Shown: positions 1-4,129, numbered from the stretch's first letter. The stretch is 5,301 nt of DNA from Thermoproteota archaeon (GCA_003661385.1 QMWA01000126.1:1-5301), one strand, 5' to 3'. Notes: a model not told the origin generated them from the sequence alone. Made by a program: numbers and translations.

Positions 1-609
1 GCCTAGCAGTATCCCCGGCGGCCCGCCAGTCTTCTGGCGGATTTAACCGGGGACTTGCTAGGCGGGCTACGGACGCTTTAAGCCCAGTATGCGTGGCGAC
101 CCCTCGGGGAGCTGGTTTTACCGCGGCGGCTGGCACCAGCCTTACCCTCCCCTTCCTATACCGGACTTTTTACATCCGGCGACAGCCCCCCTCTTCGGGG
201 GGCACTCGGGCTCCCCCCGTCGCGCTTTCGCGCATTGCGGAGTTTTCGCGCTTGCTACGCCCCGTAGGGCTTGGGCCCTTGTCTCAGTGCCCATCTCCGG
301 GCTCCTGCTCTCACAGCCCGTACCGGTTATCGGCTTGGTGGGCCGTTACCCCACCAACTACCTGATCGGCCACGGTCTCATCCTCGGGCATCACCTGGCA
401 GGGGCCAGGCTACTTTCACAGTAGGGGCATTCCAGCACCCTACTGCTATCCGGGATTACCCCCAGTTTCCCGGGGATATCCCGGTCCCGAGGGTAGATTG
501 ACCGTGTATTACGGAGCCGTGCGCCACCAGCGGGCCGCCCCCCGCTGGTAGACTTGCATAGCTTAGCCGGAGCCCGATAGGGGTCGCCTCCAGCAGGATC
601 AACTGGTCT
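1..609 (-). rRNA. 16S ribosomal RNA, 5' part (partial)
   Basis: Read on the minus strand, this is the 5' domain and start of the central domain of an archaeal 16S rRNA. The 5' end is set near 609 by the near-universal GUUGAUCCUG motif (RNA 604 to 595) and the following AGGCGACCCC. The 530-loop core GGUGCCAGCCGCCGCGGUAA lies at 118-137, and ACUGGGCUUAAAGCGUCCGU lies near 70-90. The gene leaves the window at its left edge, at roughly E. coli position 650, so the 3' half, including the anti-Shine-Dalgarno end, is not seen. The distance between landmarks fits an uninterrupted archaeal 16S, so no rRNA intron is seen here. Helix 1 is CCAG/CUGG instead of the usual archaeal CCGG/CCGG. The exact 5' end is uncertain by a few bases. 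Open frames across this stretch are by-products of its GC-rich sequence. Confidence 0.97.
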
Positions 610-633
610 CCAGGCGGCCGCAAGGCCTCCTGG
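610..633 (-). other. leader hairpin abutting 16S
   Basis: Two 10-nt arms (610-619 and 624-633) pair with a single A/G mismatch and close a 4-nt loop. The hairpin ends exactly where the mature 16S begins. Its distal arm (629-633) can alternatively pair with 657-661, so it competes with a longer upstream stem. Confidence 0.5.
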
Positions 634-667
634 GGAGGCAACCTTTCTCCGGCTGCCCAGGTCCTTC

Positions 668-717
668 AAGCGTAAGTTTTCCCCCCACTCAAGTACCGTG
701 GGGGTGTCCTTACGCTT
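668..717 (-). other. strong leader hairpin
   Basis: The arms AAGCGTAAG (668-676) and CTTACGCTT (709-717) are perfect 9-nt complements. Inside them CCCCCAC (682-688) pairs with GTGGGGG (698-704). The two helices are separated by an internal loop of 5 and 4 nt and capped by a 9-nt loop. It lies mid-leader, so it is more likely an rRNA processing or folding element than a terminator. The role is inferred from position only. Confidence 0.6.
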
Positions 718-820
718 ACATTAGTGTACCCACGGGCGGAAGTGGGGCTTCATTACAGGCTGTTAGCCACCTCCACCCCGCCGGGTTCCCGTGGGAACCA
801 ATATAGTAGCTCTATCTCAT

Positions 821-832
821 GGTTTATTAACG
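821..832 (-). promoter_or_regulatory. candidate 16S rRNA promoter (TATA box)
   Basis: On the minus strand the sequence reads AAAACGTTAATAAACC, an A/T-rich TATA-like box (TTAATAAA, 830-823) preceded by a purine-rich BRE-like stretch. A start about 25 nt downstream would fall near 799, just at the GGTTCCC inverted repeat. An alternative weaker box, CTATAT at about 804-809, would shift the start to near 780. No transcript data are available, so the choice between them is an inference. Confidence 0.5.
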
Positions 833-836
833 TTTT

Positions 837-871
837 GTTACACTTCCATGTAATATGTTACACTTTAATGT
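837..871. repeat. tandem direct repeat upstream of rRNA promoter
   Basis: GTTACACTTCCATGT (837-851) and GTTACACTTTAATGT (857-871) match at 13 of 15 positions with a 20-nt period. The pair sits directly upstream of the candidate rRNA TATA/BRE, at about -37 to -72 from the inferred start. The spacing is about two helical turns, which would put both copies on the same face of the DNA, as expected for a tandem regulator or activator site. That function is inference. Confidence 0.55.
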
Positions 872-933
872 GAACTTATGAGGACATAATGATGTCATCT
901 TGACGTGAGGGTGTTGTGGTGGACCCGGCGGGA

Positions 934-947
934 CTTCCACATTGTGG
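934..947 (-). other. noncanonical intron in T loop of tRNA-Ala (about 14 nt)
   Basis: The T loop is expanded by 14 nt. Splicing 934-947 out gives UUCAAAU; splicing 935-948 out gives UUCAAGU, and both are acceptable T loops. Exon UUC (953-951) pairs with GAA (937-935), and CAC pairs with GUG around an AAU loop inside the insert. This resembles a relaxed bulge-helix-bulge beneath the intact T stem. Confidence 0.75.
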
Positions 948-987
948 TTTGAACCCGCGACCTCCGGCTTGCAAGGCCGGCGCGCTA

Positions 988-999
988 CTGTCCGCAGCT
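988..999 (-). other. noncanonical intron in D loop of tRNA-Ala (about 12 nt)
   Basis: The excess in the D loop is a 12-nt stretch beginning AGCTGC and ending GACAG. One alternative boundary, shifted by one base (989-1000), gives the same mature RNA because of a repeated G. Exon GUC (1005-1003) can pair with intron GAC (992-990) next to the D stem, which gives a relaxed bulge-helix-bulge of the kind cut by the archaeal splicing endonuclease. The boundary is inferred from the expected mature tRNA. Confidence 0.7.
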
Positions 1000-1026
1000 C
1001 CAGACTGCGCCACGGGCCCACCACAG

Positions 1027-1117
1027 TGGTGCGGCGGCCGGGATTTGAACCCGGGTCTGAGGCTTCACCCTATTGTGTGGCAGGCCTCTATCCTAGACCA
1101 GGCTAGACTACCGCCGC
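1027..1117 (-). tRNA. tRNA-Gly (GCC) with anticodon-loop intron
   Basis: On the minus strand the acceptor arms are GCGGCGG (1117-1111) and CCGCCGC (1037-1031), with discriminator A1030 and an encoded CCA (1029-1027). The T arm is CCGGG-UUCAAAU-CCCGG. The D stem at 1108-1105 pairs with 1093-1090, partly by G-U pairs. The anticodon stem GAGGC/GCCTC (1088-1084 with 1063-1059) contains CUGCCA followed by a 13-nt insert, giving anticodon GCC at 1081-1079, so glycine. Without the insert the RNA is 78 nt. It is the first gene of a tRNA-Gly to tRNA-Ala unit. A TATA-like box lies about 26 nt upstream, so the transcript probably starts at or near the mature 5' end. Confidence 0.95.
1065..1077 (-). other. 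canonical 37/38 intron in tRNA-Gly (13 nt)
   Basis: The insert CACAATAGGGTGA lies between A1078 (position 37) and A1064 (position 38), the standard archaeal intron site one base 3' of the anticodon. Removal restores a 7-nt anticodon loop (CUGCCAA) on a 5-bp stem. A boundary shifted by one base is possible, and the bulge-helix-bulge it forms is relaxed and includes G-U pairs. Confidence 0.8.
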
Positions 1118-1139
1118 CCACCATAAGCCTGGGAGGCTC

Positions 1140-1147
1140 TATTTTAA
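1140..1147. promoter_or_regulatory. shared TATA element between tRNA-Gly and nep1
   Basis: The sequence reads TATTTTAA on the plus strand and TTAAAATA on the minus strand. On the minus strand its centre is about 26 nt from the first base of tRNA-Gly, the usual archaeal TATA-to-start distance, and a purine-rich AAAGG precedes it as a possible BRE. On the plus strand a start would fall near 1169, about 12 nt before the nep1 ATG. It is the only good A/T-rich box in the 63-nt divergent spacer, so both genes probably use it. Support is stronger for the tRNA direction. Confidence 0.55.
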
Positions 1148-1180
1148 CCTTTAGCCTCCTGCACCCTATAAGGTAGTCAA

Positions 1181-1879
1181 ATGTGGGTAGTGGTTCTAGC
1201 TGAGTCTGCAATCGAGAAGGTACCTGAGGAGATAGTCTCTCATCCGGTTGTGAGGAAGGCTGCATCTAGGAGGAGGAAGAGCCCTCATGAGCTTATCCTG
1301 GATAGCAGCATAATGATGCCTGCAATGAAGTCCTTAGAGGACTCACGTAAGCGTGGTAGGCCTGATATAGTTCATGTAGCTTCCCTTCTATGCTTAGAGT
1401 CGATTCCATATGCTGAGGGGGTTATAGACTACGTGATCCACACTTACGATGACCAGGTCATCACATTTACTAGAGGGGTGCGGATACCCAAAAACTACCT
1501 GAGATTCATCGGCCTCTTTGAGCAGCTCTTTAAGGTAGGTAGAGTTCCTCCTAGCTCTGAGCAGCCCCTAATTAGGGTGAGAGCTCTCTCCTTCTCAGAG
1601 CTGATGTCGGAGATAGCCCCAAAGTACACCGTCGCACTGTCTGATGCTGGAGAGATCGTCCATCTCCCATCGTATGTCAAGAGCTTAAGCTCTATAGACA
1701 ATGTATGCTGGGTAATCGGTGGGTTTCCTCACGGGGAGCTCTCTCACAGGGTATTAGACCATGTAGACGATGTTATCAGCATATACAGGGCGCCACTCCA
1801 CGTCTGGACGGTGATAAGTGAGCTCCTCACAGTCTTCAGATACTGCCTAGTGGAGGGATGCTTTGTCTCACAGGCGTAG
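1181..1879 (+). CDS. nep1: Nep1/Emg1-type 16S rRNA pseudouridine N1-methyltransferase
   Basis: This 232-residue protein is a SPOUT-fold methyltransferase of the Nep1 (Emg1) family. The family uses S-adenosylmethionine to methylate N1 of a conserved pseudouridine in small-subunit rRNA helix 35, and it acts in 30S assembly. Visible hallmarks are the N-terminal VVVLAESAIEKVPEEI, LDSS (40-43), KRGRPDIVH (57-65, the RNA-contact region), IHTYDDQVI, RIPKNYLRFIGL, the cofactor loop VIGGFPHG (178-185) and SIYRAPLHVWTV (200-211, trefoil-knot region). The length is slightly above the roughly 205-220 usual in archaea, and the extra sits in a cysteine-containing C-terminus. The ATG at 1181 fits the family N-terminus and follows a weak AGGT site. 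It is the first gene of the plus-strand cluster, and its end overlaps the Rpp21 start by 17 nt. Confidence 0.95.
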   Translation: MWVVVLAESAIEKVPEEIVSHPVVRKAASRRRKSPHELILDSSIMMPAMKSLEDSRKRGRPDIVHVASLLCLESIPYAEGVIDYVIHTYDDQVITFTRGVRIPKNYLRFIGLFEQLFKVGRVPPSSEQPLIRVRALSFSELMSEIAPKYTVALSDAGEIVHLPSYVKSLSSIDNVCWVIGGFPHGELSHRVLDHVDDVISIYRAPLHVWTVISELLTVFRYCLVEGCFVSQA

Positions 1880-2360
1880 GCTCGCTGAGATGAAGAGAAT
1901 AGCCAGGGAGAGGATCAGAATACTTCTAGCTTTAGCCTTAAGTGTGTATCCAAGAGATCCAAGCACTGCAATCAGATATGGGGCGCTAGCCAGGGAGATA
2001 GCTAAGAAAGCTAGGGTCAGGATACCAAGGCCAGCCAAGATCCTCTACTGCAGAGGCTGTAAGACTCTAACCTACCCAGGCTATACCTCAGTTGTTAGGG
2101 TTCTGTCCTATCCTAAGCCGCACATCCAGGTGAGATGCCTCATCTGTGGGAGAGTTAACCGATATATATTTGACAAGCAGAGTAAGTCAAAGCCCAAGGT
2201 AGTTGGTGACTACATTGGTGACGGTGAGGGATGTAGAGGCAGACAAGCTGATACCTGCTCTAGCAGAAGTCCTAAAGAGGATCCCAGAGATAAAGCAGCC
2301 AGAGTGGGCTATGTTCGTGAAAACAGGCCCCCACAAGCAGAGGCCTCCGATGCAAACTGA
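1863..2360 (+). CDS. rnp4: RNase P protein component 4 (Rpp21 family), with run-on C-terminus
   Basis: The first ~115 residues match archaeal Rpp21/Rnp4, a protein subunit of RNase P that, with its partner Rpp29, supports the RNA's cleavage of pre-tRNA 5' leaders. An N-terminal basic helix pair (RIARERIRILLALA, RYGALAREIAKKARVRIPR) leads into a zinc ribbon with Cys63, Cys66, Cys92 and Cys95 (CRGC and CLIC). TTG at 1863 is chosen because GGAGG (1852-1856) sits 6 nt upstream; ATG 1890 is possible but lacks such a site. The family is normally about 110-125 residues. Here no stop occurs until 2360, so about 48 further residues are read out of frame through the start of rps19e. That tail looks like a shadow of eS19 codons, not a domain. 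It could be a genuine overlap or the result of a lost stop or a sequence error near 2180. Confidence 0.88.
   Translation: MSHRRRLAEMKRIARERIRILLALALSVYPRDPSTAIRYGALAREIAKKARVRIPRPAKILYCRGCKTLTYPGYTSVVRVLSYPKPHIQVRCLICGRVNRYIFDKQSKSKPKVVGDYIGDGEGCRGRQADTCSSRSPKEDPRDKAARVGYVRENRPPQAEASDAN
2162..2169 (+). promoter_or_regulatory. possible internal promoter for rps19e
   Basis: TATATATT stands out at the 3' end of the Rpp21 core, in an otherwise mixed-composition region. A start about 25 nt downstream (near 2190) would leave a short leader before the rps19e start at 2215. It also simply encodes part of the Arg-Tyr-Ile-Phe run of Rpp21, so the call is tentative. Confidence 0.3.
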
Positions 2361-2640
2361 CTGGTGGTACATAAGGGCTTCATCAATCCTGAGAAGGATA
2401 TACCTAGATGGCCCTATAGGTGTAGAGAGGCTCAGAACGTACTATGGAGGAAGGAAGAGGCGTGGAGTCAAGCCAGAGCATGCTGTTAAAGCGAGCGGAA
2501 AAGTAATAAGAGCCATACTCCAGCAGCTAGAGAAGGCTGGGCTTATCACGAAGCAGCCTGGTAAGGGGAGAGCAATAACTCCGAGGGGACAAGCGCTCCT
2601 AGATAAGCTTGCAGCCAGGATCTACAAGCTAGGTGGTTAA
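2215..2640 (+). CDS. rps19e: small ribosomal subunit protein eS19
   Basis: This protein of about 141 residues is archaeal/eukaryotic eS19, a helical protein of the 30S head that is absent from bacteria. The family signature is clear: VTVRDVEADKLI at the N-terminus, KTGPHKQRPPMQTDWWYIR in the middle, then SILRRIY, DGPIGVERLRTYYGGRKRRG, and the winged-helix C-terminal part (ILQQLEKAGLI, GRAITPRGQALLDKLA). The start is ambiguous because TTG2203, GTG2206, TTG2215 and GTG2218 are all in frame. TTG2215 is preferred since it gives the family's MVTVRDV start and has GGTGA (2205-2209) 5 nt upstream. An in-frame TAG sits just before 2203. The first ~146 nt overlap the Rpp21 reading frame. The gene ends 1 nt before the preferred pdcd5 start. 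Confidence 0.95.
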   Translation: MVTVRDVEADKLIPALAEVLKRIPEIKQPEWAMFVKTGPHKQRPPMQTDWWYIRASSILRRIYLDGPIGVERLRTYYGGRKRRGVKPEHAVKASGKVIRAILQQLEKAGLITKQPGKGRAITPRGQALLDKLAARIYKLGG

Positions 2641-2641
2641 A

Positions 2642-2986
2642 GTGAGCAGTGATGAAGAGCTAGAGATGCTAAAAAGGATGAGACTTGCACGAATGCAGGA
2701 AGCGCTACGGCAGCAGCAGGCAATCGCCGAAGAAATCCAGAGAGAGCAAGAGGAAGAAGAGAGGAGAAGACAAATCCTAAGAGCTATCCTGACAACAGAA
2801 GCTAGAGGAAGGCTAGCTAACCTAGCGATGGTTAGACCAGATCTAGTAGCTACAGTCGAGAACCTGCTAATACAAGCTTACATGCAGGGCAGAATAAGAA
2901 GGCAGATAACAGATGCGGAGCTAAAAGAGATATTGAGGAGGATATCATCGTCAACTAAAAGGGAGATAAGCATAAGGTTCATGTGA
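2642..2986 (+). CDS. PDCD5-family DNA-binding protein
   Basis: This small helical protein of about 114 residues belongs to the PDCD5/TFAR19 family (archaeal MTH1615-like). The family consists of nucleic-acid-binding three-helix-bundle proteins whose exact archaeal role is unsettled. A charged N-terminal helix with glutamine and glutamate runs (about 3-45) is followed by the core LTTEARGRLANLAMVRPDL, VENLLIQAYMQGRI and ITDAELKEILRRI, then a basic tail ending near KREISIRFM. GTG at 2642 is preferred because AGGTGG (2631-2636) lies 5 nt before it; GTG2633 would add three residues but lacks a site. It lies between rps19e and rpl39e, its usual place in archaea, which suggests co-expression with translation genes. 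Confidence 0.9.
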   Translation: MSSDEELEMLKRMRLARMQEALRQQQAIAEEIQREQEEEERRRQILRAILTTEARGRLANLAMVRPDLVATVENLLIQAYMQGRIRRQITDAELKEILRRISSSTKREISIRFM

Positions 2987-2995
2987 GGGGAGAAT

Positions 2996-3148
2996 ATGGC
3001 TCGAAACAAACCTCTGTCTAGAAAGCTGATCCTAGCTGCCGCCTTGAATAGGAATAAGCCTATACCCGCATGGGCATACCTGAAGACAAACAGGAGGGTA
3101 AGAAGAAAGCCTAGAAGGCACTGGAGGAGAGTTAAGCTGGGTGTCTAG
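2996..3148 (+). CDS. rpl39e: large ribosomal subunit protein eL39
   Basis: This is a 50-residue, very basic protein starting MARNKPLSRKLILAAALNRN and ending in RHWRRVKLGV. It is archaeal/eukaryotic eL39, which lines the nascent-peptide exit tunnel of the large subunit in place of part of bacterial uL23. The NKPIPAW segment and the arginine-rich second half are diagnostic, and the length is exactly typical (about 50-51). ATG at 2996 follows GAGGGG (2985-2990), which overlaps the pdcd5 stop. Its own stop at 3146-3148 is 1 nt before the eL31 ATG, so the pair is probably translationally coupled. Confidence 0.97.
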   Translation: MARNKPLSRKLILAAALNRNKPIPAWAYLKTNRRVRRKPRRHWRRVKLGV

Positions 3149-3149
3149 C

Positions 3150-3455
3150 ATGCCCAAGAAAGAGGAGTCCTGGTCTGTGAATCTAGTAGTGAGGCTAGGC
3201 CCTCAGAGAAAGCACTTCTCAAGAAAGCAGAGAGCATCCAGGATGATAAAGCTGATACTTGAGGAAGCCGAGAAAATCACAAGGAAGAGAGTAAAGGAGG
3301 ATAGCGAGGAGAAGCCAAGGATAGTGATATCTCCAGAGCTGAATGAGCTTGTATGGAGGAGAGGTGCCGAGAAACCAGTAAATAAAGTTGAGGTCATGGT
3401 GTTCAAAGACGAGGAGAAGAACCAGATAGTAGTCACACTACCTAAGGAGGAGTAG
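3150..3455 (+). CDS. rpl31e: large ribosomal subunit protein eL31
   Basis: This protein of about 101 residues is eL31, which sits near the exit-tunnel rim of the archaeal/eukaryotic large subunit. Recognisable segments are VNLVVRL near the N-terminus, RKQRASRMIKLILEEAEK, ISPELNELVWRRGAEKP, and the final beta-rich VEVMVFKDEEKNQIVVTLP. ATG at 3150 is preferred, since GGGTG (3139-3143) is 6 nt upstream. An in-frame GTG at 3141, overlapping the rpl39e stop, would add three residues (MSS). It is followed after 6 nt by eif6, whose ribosome-binding site GGAGG lies inside the last codons of this gene. Confidence 0.96.
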   Translation: MPKKEESWSVNLVVRLGPQRKHFSRKQRASRMIKLILEEAEKITRKRVKEDSEEKPRIVISPELNELVWRRGAEKPVNKVEVMVFKDEEKNQIVVTLPKEE

Positions 3456-3461
3456 CTTTAG

Positions 3462-4127
3462 ATGTCCATTAGCGTCCTTGAGGTCGAGAAGTCACCATAC
3501 ATAGGGTTGCATATCGTTGCGACAGACTCATTTGCGCTGATATCCCATAAAGTGAAGGAGAAGCATCTGAAGACCATTAAAGACACACTTAAAGTAGATG
3601 TCTACAGGGCCTCTGTATGCAGCTCTGATCTCATAGGCCTCTTCCTAGCCGCCAACTCAGAGCACATAGTAATCCCATCAGCATGCACGCATACAATACC
3701 AGATTCCCTCGTAAAGGAGCATGGGGTCACCATTCATGAGGTGGGTACAGCCCTTACAGCGCTAGGTAACAACATATTACTAAATGACCAGGCAGCTTTA
3801 ATCAACCCAGAATTTACTCGCCTAGAGGAGAAAGCCATATCTGGGCTTCTAGGCCTACCAGCGGTTCGGATGAGGTTGGCAGGCTATGCTACCGTGGGCG
3901 CTGTGGCTTTAGCGACGAACAAAGGCTGCGTACTATGCAAGGACTGTTCCCAAGAGGAGTTAGATGCCGTCAGCAAGGCGATGAAAGTCCCAGCTGGCCT
4001 AGCTACCGTGAACTCCGGCAGCCCATATGTCAGGCTTGGTGTAGTAGCAAACTCACATGGTGTAATAGTAGGCTCTGAGACCACGTCAATAGAACTCGAG
4101 GAGATACTGTCTGCACTCAACTTTTAA
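3462..4127 (+). CDS. eif6: translation initiation factor 6 (aIF6)
   Basis: This 221-residue protein is aIF6, which binds the large ribosomal subunit and blocks premature joining with the 30S subunit. The family folds as a five-bladed pentein. Visible family segments include SPYIGLHIVATDSFALI, NSEHIVIPSACTHTI, HEVGTALTALGNNILLNDQAALINPEF, GYATVGAVALATNKGCVLCKDC, and the end ANSHGVIVGSETTSIELEEI. The length is the usual ~220. The ATG at 3462 has GGAGG (3446-3450) about 11 nt upstream, a rather long gap. In many archaea a gene for ribosomal protein LX follows, but here prefoldin alpha starts 22 nt after the stop. The stop codon itself lies inside a TATA-like stretch. Confidence 0.97.
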   Translation: MSISVLEVEKSPYIGLHIVATDSFALISHKVKEKHLKTIKDTLKVDVYRASVCSSDLIGLFLAANSEHIVIPSACTHTIPDSLVKEHGVTIHEVGTALTALGNNILLNDQAALINPEFTRLEEKAISGLLGLPAVRMRLAGYATVGAVALATNKGCVLCKDCSQEELDAVSKAMKVPAGLATVNSGSPYVRLGVVANSHGVIVGSETTSIELEEILSALNF

Positions 4128-4129
4128 AC
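4121..4129 (+). promoter_or_regulatory. candidate leaderless promoter for pfdA
   Basis: CTTTTAAAC spans the eif6 stop codon, and its centre is about 25 nt before the pfdA ATG at 4150. That is the normal archaeal TATA-to-start distance. No Shine-Dalgarno-like site precedes this ATG, unlike most genes here. The simplest reading is a leaderless transcript starting at or next to the ATG, giving prefoldin alpha and FtsY their own promoter. Confidence 0.5.

Larger units (their letters stand above)
610..799 (-). other. 16S rRNA 5' leader (external transcribed spacer)
   Basis: This non-coding stretch lies between the inferred rRNA promoter and the mature 16S 5' end and is rich in inverted repeats. 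From the transcript 5' end they are GGTTCCC/GGGAACC (784-799), an 8-bp pair linking 788-795 with 729-736, a strong hairpin at 668-717, a stem of 637-643 with 651-657, and a hairpin at 610-633 directly abutting the 16S. In archaea the leader normally pairs with the 16S trailer to form a bulge-helix-bulge processing stem. The trailer is outside the window, so which leader segment takes part cannot be decided. The upstream limit depends on the promoter call. No convincing gene is present. Confidence 0.7.
917..1019 (-). tRNA. tRNA-Ala (UGC) with D-loop and T-loop introns
   Basis: On the minus strand the acceptor arms are GGGCCCG (1019-1013) and CGGGTCC (927-921), followed by discriminator A920 and an encoded CCA (919-917). 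The anticodon stem CCGGC/GCCGG (980-976 with 968-964) closes the loop CUUGCAA, giving anticodon UGC at 973-971, so alanine. The D stem is GCGC/GCGC (1010-1007 with 985-982), but its loop is 21 nt where about 9 is expected. The T stem is GCGGG/CCCGC (958-954 with 932-928), but its loop is 21 nt where exactly 7 is expected. Removing 12 nt and 14 nt restores AGUCUGGUA and UUCAAAU and leaves a normal 77-nt tRNA. It lies 7 nt downstream of tRNA-Gly and is probably co-transcribed with it. General tRNA predictors may miss or mis-score it. Confidence 0.9.

Noticed and set aside
89-669. Several open frames on both strands over the left region
   Set aside because: They lie across 16S rRNA and its leader. 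Their translations show no recognisable domain and are explained by GC-rich rRNA sequence.
668-717. Hairpin as a transcription terminator or kink-turn
   Set aside because: It lies upstream of 16S within the same transcript and is not followed by a T-run. The internal loop lacks the tandem G-A/A-G pattern needed for a kink-turn.
884-910. Short inverted repeat GACAT/ATGTC as an operator or hairpin
   Set aside because: It has only 5 pairs in A/T-rich DNA, which is expected by chance.
917-1019. tRNA-Ala as a degenerate pseudogene
   Set aside because: All stems, the anticodon loop, the discriminator and the CCA are intact, and both inserts have intron-like length and pairing. Decay would not spare every stem.
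827-1265. Open frames across the tRNA region on both strands
   Set aside because: They cover two clear tRNA genes, and the predicted peptides are low-quality and proline/cysteine-rich, without ribosome-binding sites.
2646-2655. GTGATGA near the start of pdcd5 as box C of a C/D guide RNA
   Set aside because: No box D (CUGA) or internal C'/D' pair lies at suitable distance, and the bases are explained by the Ser-Asp-Glu codons.
3203-3436. Minus-strand frame opposite rpl31e, and similar ones at 1495-1701, 2187-2372, 3884-4120 and 4537-4725
   Set aside because: Each is antisense to a confidently identified gene and has no family resemblance or suitable upstream site.
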